Assembly: GCA_018398805.1 (NCBI GenBank)
Contig: JAGFBZ010002395.1
Coordinates: 2,603,001 to 2,667,000 of the forward strand
Direction: 5' to 3'
Source: Hirundichthys speculiger
Lineage: Eukaryota; Chordata; Actinopteri; Beloniformes; Exocoetidae
Length of the DNA stretch: 64,000 bases
Shown: positions 50,424 through 61,117 of the stretch, in pieces
Layout of the letters: each line of letters begins with the position of its first letter
How positions within the stretch are numbered: position 1 is the stretch's first letter
Notes under the pieces: model-generated
What the model was told of the DNA's origin: nothing
Database searches by the model: none
The model's input: the letters and a program-made list of their open reading frames with translations, nothing else
Position numbers and translations under genes: made by a program

Positions 50424-50462
50424 ACACACACACACATACACCCACACACACACACCACCCCA
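50424..50462. repeat. CA microsatellite
   Basis: Imperfect CA run inside the piggyBac-type element. Confidence 0.85.
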
Positions 50463-50694
50463 CCCCACGTGAACCCCTTTCAGACTGAACAAATTGGTGT
50501 CTCCTCTTCCCACCTCATTCCTGTGCTTATGTGCCCATCCCCCCACATGAACTACACTTTCCAAACTAAATGTATAACACTAACACTTGTTCCACATTTC
50601 AAAGTCAACAATTAGGTGTTTGTTATGAGAATTGTCTCTTTCCCAGGCTTATGTGCCCATCCCCCCACGTGAACCACACTTTCCAAACTAAATG

Positions 50695-51090
50695 ACAGCT
50701 CCCACAGCCCGGAGTAATGGTGGGAGCTGTTCGGTGCTGAACGTGAATGTTCAGTACCGGACAGCTCCCAAAGCCCAAATTAGTGGTGGGAGCTGTTCAG
50801 TGCTGAATGTGAATGTTCAGCACCGAACAGCTCCCACAGCCCGGAGCAGTGGTCGGAGCTGTCCGGTGCTGAACATTCACATTCAGCACCGGACAGCTCC
50901 CACAGCCCAGAGCAGTGGTGGGAGCTGTTTGGTGCTGAACATTCACCGAACAGCTCCCACAGCCCAGAGTAGTGGTGGGAGCTGTCCGGTGCTGAATGTG
51001 AATGCAGATCAATGTGAACGTGAATGTTCGGTACTGAACATTCACGTTCGTGCCCACAGCCCGGTGTAGCGGTGGGAGCTGTCCCGTGAT
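50695..51090. repeat. 66-bp minisatellite made of two hairpins per unit
   Basis: Units start with ACAGCTCCCA at 50695, 50761, 50827 and 50893 (exactly 66 bp apart), then 50950 (57 bp), followed by a diverged end to about 51090. Each unit pairs ACAGCTCCCAC with GTGGGAGCTGT, then a second palindrome around CGGTGCTGAA/TTCAGCACCG. As 66 is divisible by three, the array is open on both strands (125 codons plus, 164 codons minus). These open frames are judged a by-product. Confidence 0.9.
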
Positions 51091-51213
51091 ATTCCAGTCC
51101 AAGGATGGCAATTTGCTCTGGTATTCATCCACCCAGGAAAGAGGAGGAAGAGCAAGAGTAGAAAATATTGTTAAGATGCCACTCCTGTGTGTGAAGACAC
51201 ATGTGAAGACACT

Positions 51214-51252
51214 GCCCCCCCCCCCCCCCCACACACACACACACACACACAT
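51214..51252. repeat. Poly-C followed by CA repeat
   Basis: About 17 C residues, then about ten CA units, within the piggyBac-type element. Confidence 0.9.
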
Positions 51253-52383
51253 ACAAGTGATAGGCTCATGTTGATGTGTGAATTTGGTCACTGTTTTGAT
51301 TTTTGTTACCTTCTTTTTACAATAAATGATAATTTTGGAATATAATTTACTATTTCTGTGTCTATTTTATGTATATTCACTGCAGTTATTCATATAATCC
51401 AGTGGTCTGAGACATTGTTTACAGCTTAAAAAGGAGTTAAATAAAATTTGGTGTTAATCAGTGGTTTTTCTGTTAATGTAGGAGCAGTTAAAACAGGCCG
51501 GTCAAATTTGACCAGGAGCACTAAAGTAAGGGGGGAGAAACGAACACGGCACAAAGGTTAAAACCTCGCATTAATCTTTGTATATTGAACTGTGTATTAA
51601 TCTTTGTTTTTAGTCTCTTCAATGACACCAGATAAAAGAACACGAAAATACTTTCATCAGTGACTCTCAAACTTCCAGTTTGGAATGCAACTCCATTGAT
51701 TTTGAAGGTGCCGATTTAGCGCGAGTGTAAGAACAAAACAGGGAAGAATATTAACATGCTGAACCTCACAAGATATTCCAGGCTTTGTTCCCATCAACTC
51801 TAAAAGGAACAGGTCAACACTGACTGGAGATGAGTGGTGATTCCTACTACTTTCCCTGGAATAACAGGAGGAAGCTGTTGTGGAGAAAAAGACACGTGAC
51901 TGCAAAGCCCCGGATGAATGAGAGTTCTGAATCCCTTACGCCATATTTTGAGGTAGTCGAATTGAAGTGAATTGAAGAGAACAAAGAGCAGATATTTTTC
52001 TCCTTTTTTGTACATGAATGAGTGGATATATGTTTATGGGAAAATGTTGTAATTGCACGTTAAAATATTATTTTTGACATCACTGGATGTGACTAGAGGT
52101 CAGTGGAAGTGTATAATAAAATCAATAATCAAGACCAATGAGCATTTATATACAAATGAACACTGGACAGCCAAGACGTCTAGACCTCCCTCTTTCAGCC
52201 ACCTCCTCCAGCACCACTGGGAGGTTACAGAATCATTCCCGAGCCAGCTGAAATGTATGATGTATCTACCAACTGCTGAAATGTCTCCCCACGGAGACTT
52301 CTGGGTTAATTAATCTATGGTCGCCATATTGAAAACAAAAACCACATTAAGAAATGGGTTACACTTTATTTGACACCTATCTC

Positions 52384-52500
52384 TATAGTTCTTAACCTGG
52401 GTTCGATTGAACCCTAGGGGTTCTGAGAGTCAGTCTCAGGAGTTCGGCAGAGGTCAAGACACACACACACACCTGACTCATGATTCATGACATGCCCAGC
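52384..52500. repeat. hAT-like terminal fragment
   Basis: AGTTCTTAACCTGGGTTCGA is typical of hAT/Charlie-related repeat ends in fish. The other end was not found. Confidence 0.4.
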
Positions 52501-52772
52501 TTGGCTATAAGGTGCCCTGAGGGACATTATTCTGAATTAGCATTCACACATATGAAACCGAACTCTCACATACTATACTGAAAACCTTACACACATACAG
52601 GTGAAATCTTACAAAAATACAAGTGAAAGCTTATACACATACATGTGAAATGCTCTTATACATACAACTGAAAATCCTCTCATATCCTCTGTGGTTTCAG
52701 GCATTTTGTTCATGAGCTCATGGATAAGGTCATCTTTCTTCTTAAGAAGTTAAGAAAAAGGGTTCCTTTCCT

Positions 52773-53068
52773 AGGGCAGTGCAGTGGCTTGGTGGTTAGC
52801 ACTGTTACCTCCCAGCAAGAAGGTTTCTGGTTTGATCCATGGCAGACTTCAGCTTCCTCCCACAGTCCAAAGATGTGCATGTTAGGTTATTTGGTGGTTT
52901 CTAAATTTCCTATAGGAGTGTGCATGGTTGTTTGTCTATATGTGGTCCTGCAATAGACTGGTGACCTGTCCAGGGTGTACCCCTGCCTTTCGTCCAAAGA
53001 GAGCTGGTATAGGCTCCAGAAGACCCCCATGACCCTGCATAGGATTAAGCGGGCATAGATAATGGATG
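52773..53068 (+). mobile_element. tRNA-derived SINE with target duplication
   Basis: 5' head GGGCAGTGCAGTGGCTTGGT with box A-like TGGTTAGCACTG and box B-like GGTTTGATCC, then CCTCCCACAGTCCAAAGATG, GACCTGTCCAGGGTGTACCC and a GGATGG tail. Flanks GGTTCCTTTCCT (52761-52772) and GGTTCCTTTTCT (53069-53080) are a target duplication with one difference, confirmed by the uninterrupted unit A copy at about 37959. Confidence 0.85.
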
Positions 53069-53404
53069 GGTTCCTTTTCTACACTGAAGCATTAATAATT
53101 CTCTGCTGCCATCTGCTGTTTATTTTCTCAATGTGCTGGGTCAAGATCAACTTTATAGAGGTAGCTATTAAGGGGTTATTTATGAACTAAAATAAAACAA
53201 CACAGAGAAAAGTGGGATTTGAATAAAAATGACATATTTAAAGTACTTTGGAGGTTTTAGACTGTGTACAATATCTGTGGACATATGTAAAATACACATT
53301 TTAATATTTAATATGATAAGAGCAATTAAATGATATGTGCAGAGTGGAGAAGAAAGAGATAAGACTGTATATTGACACATTTTTCTGTTATGTATGCTAT
53401 GTTA

Positions 53405-53540
53405 AAACATCCATCCATCCATTATCTATGCGCACTTAATCCTATGTAGGGTCACGGGGATCTGCTGGACCCTATCCCAGCTCTCTTCGGGCAAAAGGCA
53501 GGGGTACACCCTGGACAGGTCACCAGTCCATTGCAGTATG
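53405..53540 (-). repeat. SINE 3' body fragment
   Basis: CATCCATCCATTATCTATGC at the start and CACCCTGGACAGGTCACCAG near the end are the reverse of the tail of the SINE at 52773-53068. Confidence 0.75.
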
Positions 53541-53837
53541 TTAAATCAAATAAAGAATAAAGTGTTGCAGGTAGTGACTGTTCCGTTTTTGCAAATCCAT
53601 TGATGACTAAGATTTTATGTAAGTGTAACACTAATTTAAGTATGTCTGTGAGTTCAACTGCTCAAATTACAGTACTGAATAAACATTAGTTATACAAACT
53701 TTAAAGGTAAAGGTCATGTAAAGTTAATTAAGAAAGAAGATTTTCAGAATAAAAAGTCTTAAAGGCAGTAATAATAACTACAAGGGTTTGAAGTTATATT
53801 GATTTATTTATTTGGCAGTCCAATGATAATAATAACT

Positions 53838-55645
53838 AGAAAATTCCGGAGAAATTTTGATATGTGCATGCCCGCTTGCAGCACATTTATTGCCAGCACT
53901 TGAGTATTATTGCCAGCACTTGAGTAAAATGGCCCTCTGCTTCGCAGAGGGCCATTTTACTGCATAACAATAACTAGAAGATTTCTGAGCTATTTTGAGG
54001 CGTGGCCAATTAAGCTGCCCGTCAGCGGATAACCTGATAGAAGACTTCTGGTATATTGACCTTCTGGGCCAACATCAGTGTGTGACCTCAGAAATGCACT
54101 TCTGGAAGAATGGTCAAAAATCCCCAATAAACACACTTCCTAGAAGTGTTGAAGCTGTTCATGCTGCAAAGGGTGGAGCCACATCAAATTGATTAGGAAT
54201 GGGATGAACTGAAGCTCATATGTGAGTCAAGGCTGTGATCATTCTCATAATATATCATATACTGTGCCTGAAGAACAAGCAGAAAGGGGCGGGGCTTCAG
54301 GGGAGGCAGTCACATGTGCGGCTCCTCCAGCGTGTGTATGTGTGTGTGTGAGTTTTGGAGAGAAACAGCCAGCGACCCCCTAATTACACTGTGTCCAGTC
54401 AGTCCAAACCTGGATTTCTGTGTCCGAACAAACAGCTGTAATTCAAAGGCTGAATAAGTTTTTGAAAAAATTCTTGAACCGTGAGCGCCACAAGGCTTTC
54501 AGCTACGCGGTGATATATATTTTATTTCGTAAATGTTTTCCGTTTTTAAACTAGAGCAGTTTTAAAAAGTATAAATTTAGCCTCTGGAGCAGTAGGCTGT
54601 CGATCCTGTCAAAGTCCGATTTTCCATGTCCCGAACAAACGGATGTAATTCCAAAACCGAATAAGTTTTTGAAAAAATTCTTGAACCGTGAGCGCCACAA
54701 GGCTTTCAGCATTACAGTGATATATTTCTTTTTTCTCAAATGTCTACGGTTTTTAAATGACGGCAGTGTAAAAATATGAAACTTTTTCCTGTCAGACGAG
54801 ACTTTTGAAAAATTTCCCCATAGAAATATATAGGAGCTGGGAAGGACCACCTTGAACTCTAGGTTGATTTGACGGAAAACTAAACACCACACAGACACAG
54901 AAGTCACATCATCTGAAAGAGGACAAAAATGCCTACGTTTTGATGTATAATTTATGTAGGTTGAGCAAAAGGAGTGGACGTGAGAAAGGAAAAGGCAGTT
55001 TTAATTTTTTTTTCTTCTCTCCTCGGAGCTAGAGTGCGTGATGACATCACTAGAGTGAGGAGGGTTTTTTGAAGATCTTGTAAAAATCATAAAACGTAAA
55101 TCGCGATTTCTCAAAGACCGTAAATCACAACAATACACAGCTTCAGTATGTCATAGGTCAAAGTCTTGTGACCCGTTTAAACTTCGAATGGTGTCTCTGT
55201 GATGAAATATGGCTGAGCTATAGAGCTCCAAAGAGGGCTGGGTTTGAGCTGATTTGAGCAGATTTGCTCGGAATCCGGCAAAATCCCATTCATTTCTATG
55301 GGACGATTTTCGCCGTTTTTGGCGTCTAGCGTCGCCACGGTAACACTTTTGACGGAGAAAAGTAATAGCCCGCATCGCACGGTCGAGACCTACGTTTTGA
55401 TATATTTCATGCATGTGTGCACCTTACGGTTATGCCCCTATTAACGGACGAAAAATGATGCGGAATAAGAAAAAAAAAAAAAGGGAAACCCATCCTGGAT
55501 ACTAATATTACGCCTTCAAAAACGCGTTTTTTGTCATTTTCTCAGTCGTTTTTTTTTTTTTTTTTTTGATTTTTTTCTTCCATAGCGAGGGCGGTGTAAC
55601 CCAAGATGCCCCTGCTTCGCAGAGGGCCATTTTACTGCATTACAA
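53838..55645. mobile_element. Unclassified 1.8-kb insertion with hairpin and 207-bp-spaced direct repeat
   Basis: Absent from unit A. Near the left end a 15-bp inverted repeat with a 3-base loop (AAAATGGCCCTCTGC/GCAGAGGGCCATTTT, 53926-53958) is preceded by TATTGCCAGCACTTGAG twice. The same CTTCGCAGAGGGCCATTTTA block returns near 55613-55635 at the right end. Internally a 51-bp stretch at 54453-54503 recurs without change at 54660-54710 inside a diverged repeat of about 200 bp. No coding domain is recognised. Confidence 0.6.
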
Positions 55646-55702
55646 TATGTGCTGCCAATGCATTGGCATGCACATAATAATCAATGAAAACATTTGCAGT
55701 TT

Positions 55703-58700
55703 TTAAGACACATTGCTTCGACCCATGATAGCTTTTTTTGTGTTTTGTTCTGGTCTCAGTAAAATGATATAACACTTGGGACCAAACAGTGCCACCAAAA
55801 GACCAAAACTGGAGGCCAGGATGGCAAATACCTCCACTGCATCTGCATATTTGCCTGGTGAGCTGATATAAGCAGGAACAAAAGCCACCCACACAGCACA
55901 GAAGATCAGCATACTGAACGTGATGAATTTGGCCTCATTAAAGTTGTCTGGAAGATTTCTTGCCAGGAATGCTAAGAGAAAGCTCAGAACAGCCAGTATC
56001 CCTATGTAACCCAGTAACACTGAAAAGCCAGTAGTGGATCCAACTACACACTCATAAACAATCTTGTTGTTGTGGTACTGGGTGTTTTTATGTGGAGCTG
56101 GTGACGAGGAAACCAGCCAAGCTATACAGATCATTGCCTGAATAGATGTAAGAACTAAAATAGTTCCTCTCTGCTGTGAAACACCAAACCACTTGAGAAT
56201 TTTTCCACCTCCTGGTTTAGAAGCTTTGAAGACGGCCAGAACCACCATGGTTTTAACCAGGATGCATGAGACACAAAGCACAAAGCTGATCCCAAATGCT
56301 GCATGTCTCAGCTGGCATGTCCACAGTCTGGGTCGTCCAATGAACAGCAGTGAACACAGGAAGCACAACTTCAGTGACACTAACAGCAGGAAACTCAGTT
56401 CTGAATTATTGGCTCGTACCAAAGGTGTGTAGCGATAATAGATGAAGATCCCCAAGACAACAGCACAGATACACGTGCCCAACAATGACGCAGCTGTCAA
56501 ACAGATACCAAGAGGCTCCTGATAGGAGAGAAACTCTGTCTTCTTAGAAACACAGTGGTCACGTTGGGGGCTGGACCAGAAGTCTTCTGGACATGAGATG
56601 CACTCCAAGGAGTCTGACAATAAGAGGATGACAATGTGATGTATACTGTGTAATAAAAAACTATATAATGCAATAAAAAATACTGAAAACTGACACCCAC
56701 TGGTAGCATTACTGAACTTTCCCTCAGAACAAGGGTTGCAGTAAAAACAGCACTCAGGCTCCCCCTTCTTTCTCACCACGCGGGTACCTGGAGGACAGTT
56801 CTCACTGCACACTGACCGGGGCGGCTATGGGAGGAACATACGAAACTGAGTTACACGACTCAATTACACTCTGCCATAACAAGACATAAAAGAGGAAAAT
56901 GTAGGAGTTAACCTGTTTTGATTCAAAGTTCCAGAAGATGTTTTCTTCATTGAGTGTGAGTTCTTCACCTTTAAAGGCTGATGTTTTAACCTCACCCACA
57001 TTAACAATTTCAATTCTTCCATCAGGGAGCCACATCCAGTTCATAACATCATAAATTGGTAAAGCATCACCATTCTCATCAAATGACACCTCATCACCAA
57101 AAGGTGTGGTGAAATTGACCTTTTCCAGGTAATACACGAGCTAAACAGATAAATAAAAAGAAAATATGAACTCACTAAAGACAGTGTTACCCAGTATTTA
57201 ACATTTAAATAATTAATACAGAAAGTAAAAAGTCAAACAAAAACAGGTGTAGTGTCTCATACCTGCCATGGTTCAAGTGTTTGCAAAGATGCACAGCTGT
57301 GATCACTGAAAGGTCCTCTCCCTGGCTCACACTGCAGCATCTCATGGAGGGCATAAGCCAGAGCATACACAGCCTTGTAAACGTTGTACTCAGGCCTGAG
57401 GTCAGAAACATCCAAGAACTCAGTCTCCACAGTGAGCAAATCTTCTTCTCCAGAACATACTTTCCCTCCAGCTTCCACCCAACCAGGTGGAGGTGGTGCA
57501 AATCTACACTGAAATGTAAATTCCCAAAACTGGTTTACCTGTAACATATACAAAACTGAATGTTACAAACAACCAGTTTTAGGCAGACACACCTGACTGC
57601 AATAATGCCACTTTTCCAGTAACAATTAGTGTAGATAAATTCAGATTTTCACTAATAACAATACTGTTATAACAAAAGTAAATAACGTTTTACATTACTT
57701 TTATTGAAATTAACTTCACTTGAAGGATGAAGAAAGAACCCCTTACGGTCTGTGGTTGGAAATATATGCTTATTTTAATTATGTCAGGAAGAAACTTGAC
57801 CAGATGATATTTTATTTGTTGTTTGCATGTATATTGAACATATTGTTTAATTTCATTAATTTTCTAACTGAGTAATGGCCATAGATAGTGGATCAAATCC
57901 CAAATCTCCTACATCTATCCCAGATATAGTGAGGCCCAAAGACAAAACAGACACAAGATGACACAGTTAAAGCTCACCATGTTATTCATGTTGCTGTTGT
58001 TGTGATGCAGGTCAGGATGTGTTTGCAACAGGAAGTCCCTGAGGCCGGAAATTTCCCCTCGACGAATAGCAATAGCCAGTGTTCCCCCCAGGTATGGCAT
58101 GAGGTGAGGGACCTGGAGCACAGCAGCTGCAGACCAGGCTTCACTGGCTATCCACTGCAGACCTGTTATGTTCTGTCTCACCACCTGTGGATATGCAAAA
58201 TATATATTCTCAAAATCTTAATAGACTGTAATCCTCTACATACCAACTGAAATAATTAGATTTTACATGGCTTATTTGTTCAAAAGTGGAATACAATTTT
58301 TCTGAGAGCAAGTATAAAACATTCTGGTCAGCACCATTAAAAGCTAACAGCTATGACCTATGTTACTGAAACTTACATCTTGGAGTCTAAACATGATTAT
58401 TTTCATTTAGAGTCAACTTGCTTCTCAGGACCAACCTCTTCCACAAGATGAATCATCTTACTATGATGTGCAAACACAATGACCACACGAGCTGTGGATT
58501 TCTTCATCACATCCACAATCCTCCTCAGTTCAGCTGAGTTTTTCTCCCAGGGCAAAACTTCTAAGTAAGCCAGACAACCTCCACCTGACAGACTCAGATC
58601 AGACTGGAAGGATCTGGCAGCATGGAGTCCATAATCATCATCACTGACCAGCAGACCCGTCCAAGTCCAGCCAAAGTGTTTCAGAATCTGGATCATAGCA

Positions 58701-60004
58701 CGGACCTAAATGCAGACAGAGAAGTGAGCTGAGCACAGAGATGAGAATCACATTTCTGTGGAAAACCAATTAAACAAATTCCCAAGTGAACCTATATTTA
58801 ATCACTGGCTTTCATTATTTTTTTTTCTAACAGTTTAATGAAGTTTGAAAAGACTGACTTGTCAGGCATAACACATTACACAGGTTTTTACCTGGAAGAA
58901 ATCACTTGGAATCGTTCTAAAGAAGGATGGAAACTTCTGCCGGTCACTCAGACAGGAACATGTGGAAAAATAACTCACCTGTAAAAAACATAAACTGTAC
59001 ACCCCTCAAGATATTCAACATCTTAAGTGGCTATTAAGTTTGATAATAAACTGAAAATATCTGAAAATAAAGCTGAAGCAAACAAAAATGGTACTAAAAT
59101 CTGTAAAGAATTATCTGACCATAAGTCTACAAACTTACCATTGGTACTCTATACAGACCTAAGACAGAGGAGATGGCAATCGAGAATGTAGAGGAAGAAT
59201 CACCAACAACCCCCAGGACTGGAGGACTTCCTACACATGTCTCATTCAGTATAATTTCCTCCTCTTGACCACTGACTAATGCAAGTGCTGCACGAAACCC
59301 AACTCCAAGAGTGAGACAGTTATCATACAGACTGTAGCCCAGACTCACGTTGGGAAGCAGGTTGGGGTTTCTGTTGATCTCATCAATAGTAAAGGCCATG
59401 GTCTGGGCCTGCCTCAATGCTAAAATGTTAAAGCTGAAAGCCAAAATGCAATTATTCAATTATGAAAAATGTAAGTTGATACAATAAATTTACAAACATA
59501 TCCATGTCAGCTGATTTAGATTTATCAAACAATAAATCAAACTGAAGAGGAACAATCATAGTAAAATGTTAATGGAGAAAAAGAAAAATAATAACGACAA
59601 ATTTAAAAAACATTTCATGGAATATTTCTCAGAAAAAAACCAAAAACAAAACAGAGAAATTACACATGTATTGCTTTAAGAGCAATATCTGATCATAAAG
59701 TATACAGTTTATTCTACTAATGTCATTGATTTATGTACAGTCGTAATTTTGGTTCCTCACACACTCACCCATAGCAAGTAAGCTGTTCTGGCTCGGAGGT
59801 GAAAGACAAGTCAGGAAAGATAGAATATAAGTGGGTTTTAAAAAGACCTCCCAGAACAACATCTCCAGCCTTGTGCATCCCATTTAGATGAAACTGTCCC
59901 TGCAGCAGGCATGAAGAGGAGGACAGAGAGGAGGATGCAGCAGAGGAAGCGTATGAGTGCAACAATGTGAGAAGGAGTGGAGCTGCACGTAAAAAAGGCA
60001 ACAT
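55703..60004 (-). CDS. OlfC-3: intact V2R-like class C olfactory receptor, 879 aa in nine exons
   Basis: Candidate amino-acid-type odorant receptor of olfactory neurons. Exons (minus): 60004-59769, 59433-59139, 58978-58892, 58705-58436, 58184-57978, 57538-57263, 57140-56913, 56824-56695, 56613-55703; total 2,640 nt including the stop, in frame throughout. Residues 1-25 ([20 protein letters not shown]) are a signal peptide. The ligand lobe has [16 protein letters not shown], the serine-rich loop that holds the amino-acid backbone in class C receptors, and [13 protein letters not shown]. The cysteine-rich domain has [10 protein letters not shown] and CPEDFWSS. The seven-helix domain has [41 protein letters not shown] and YISSPGKY. 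Start: the upstream ATG used by OlfC-2 reads ACG here, so the second, conserved ATG is chosen. The donor after exon 4 (GTTGGT) is weak but shared with OlfC-2. Confidence 0.93.
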
Positions 60005-60210
60005 AACTTTTATCTTTCTCGTAGACTGGTCATCTAGCTTTTCTTTGTCAGTCCCTTTTATTGAGTTACAGTATTGTCTCATCTCACACGCCCCCCTATC
60101 AGCAAAGAAGAATTGTGGGCAGGGCTTAAAATGCATTTCATCTTAGATTGATTTTGTTTATTGTTGTAGAATCAATTTCCATGTCATTAAACCAAGATCA
60201 TACTGGTAAC

Positions 60211-60510
60211 TTTAAAAGAGCTTCTTCCTCAAAGCCATAACCGCCTTGAACCTATCTGTGCAATATTCCACAACATGTGTAAATGTTATACCGTCTCAGG
60301 AAATGACTGTACACCTTACCTCGTCATATCCCCACCCTCTTTTTATTTGCTATTTATTTGCCTATTGTATCTCCATTATCTGCACTATTTTTTTACACTG
60401 TATATATTTTACACTGATCCGCACTGTTTTGCACCGTAACCGGAGATGCTGCTTTTAATCTCATTGTCCCTATGTGTAGTGACAATAAAGGATTCTATTC
60501 TATTCTAAAA
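60211..60510 (+). mobile_element. 5'-truncated LINE 3' end
   Basis: Inserted in unit B relative to unit A (45021). The right part has CTCATTGTCCCTATGTGTAG then TGACAATAAAGGATTCTATTCT, a 3' tail with an ATTCT repeat. It has no coding sequence left. Confidence 0.7.
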
Positions 60511-61117
60511 TTCAAAATTAGAGATGAAAGAATTTTTTTTTTAACGATTTTTCATTGTCTCATTAAGTGGACAACAATTTTCTGTCATGTAACCATAAAG
60601 TTACAAAGCTTTTTCATCCCTACTGATCTATTTTTCTATCAAAACTTGGAAACACTTTCCTCTGCTGATTTACTCGCTGTGCTTTTTAAAGGATGAAGGA
60701 GCATATCTTCACTCCAGATATTGACCTCTCGGCTGTGAGTTTCCATCCTTTCTGCAAAATGTCACCTGTGTTACTTCATGCATTCAAGGAGATCTCTGCA
60801 GATTTCAACCACACCTCTCTCTGACCACATCTCCAAATTTCCAACAATTTGTAAACTACTTCTAAGTTTCAATTTCTCTACTTATCGATCCTCAATTCAT
60901 ACCTCAACAATATAAATTATGTTTAGGGATTATTAAAGATAATTCAGATGATATTATGGCTTCATATTGTTATTTCGCTGATGAAAGTACAACGTCTACT
61001 CAAATCTTTTTGGAGGTTTGACATTTCTCCAATCTGAGCTTCCCTTTATAGTTAGGGATAACTTCATTGATGACATGAGCATACTCTGCTGGTATGTATG
61101 TATATGTCATTATTAAT

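Larger units (their letters stand above)
50220..51557. mobile_element. piggyBac-type non-autonomous element, 1,338 bp, TTAA target
   Basis: Flanked by TTAA at 50216-50219 and 51558-51561. Left end CCTTTCTGTCATGTTCG, right end CGAACACGGCACAAAGG, an inverted repeat with a few mismatches. Three palindromic GGTCAAANNTGACC-type motifs lie near the ends (50237-50250, 50333-50346, 51500-51513). It contains CA tracts, a duplicated block of about 45 bp (TGTGCCCATCCCCCCAC at about 50530 and 50650) and a minisatellite, but no transposase. Confidence 0.75.
49912..51661 (+). mobile_element. LTR-related sequence, split by a piggyBac-type element
   Basis: 50105-50219 and 51562-51650 resemble the 3' half of the solo LTR at 46351-46890: shared blocks include GCCATAAAAACGG, GATATTCTGCATGG, TTAATCTTTGTATATTGAA and TTTTTAGTCTCTTCAA followed by ACCAGATAAAAGAACACG. 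The left limit is uncertain. Confidence 0.5.
52750..61117. repeat. Segmental duplication, unit B
   Basis: Paralogous to 37950-48926 in the same orientation, and contains the intact OlfC-3. Insertions found here but not in unit A: SINE 52773-53068, about 480 bp near 53110-53590, an unclassified 1.8-kb block 53838-55645, and a LINE 3' fragment 60211-60510. Confidence 0.85.

Noticed and set aside
50692..51291. Overlapping open frames of 125 codons (+) and 164 codons (-)
   Set aside because: They are produced by the 66-bp minisatellite, whose length is a multiple of three. There are no domain, start or splice context signals.
55703..56812. Treating 55703-56812 as one uninterrupted exon
   Set aside because: The frame is open, but residues from 56614-56694 are not receptor-like, and a GT...AG intron at the standard V2R position fits the family.
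33058..61117. Mammal-style vomeronasal V2R or calcium-sensing receptor itself
   Set aside because: Multiple tandem copies, diverged ligand lobes and fish repeat context favour OlfC. CaSR is normally single copy with a long cytoplasmic tail, which is absent here.
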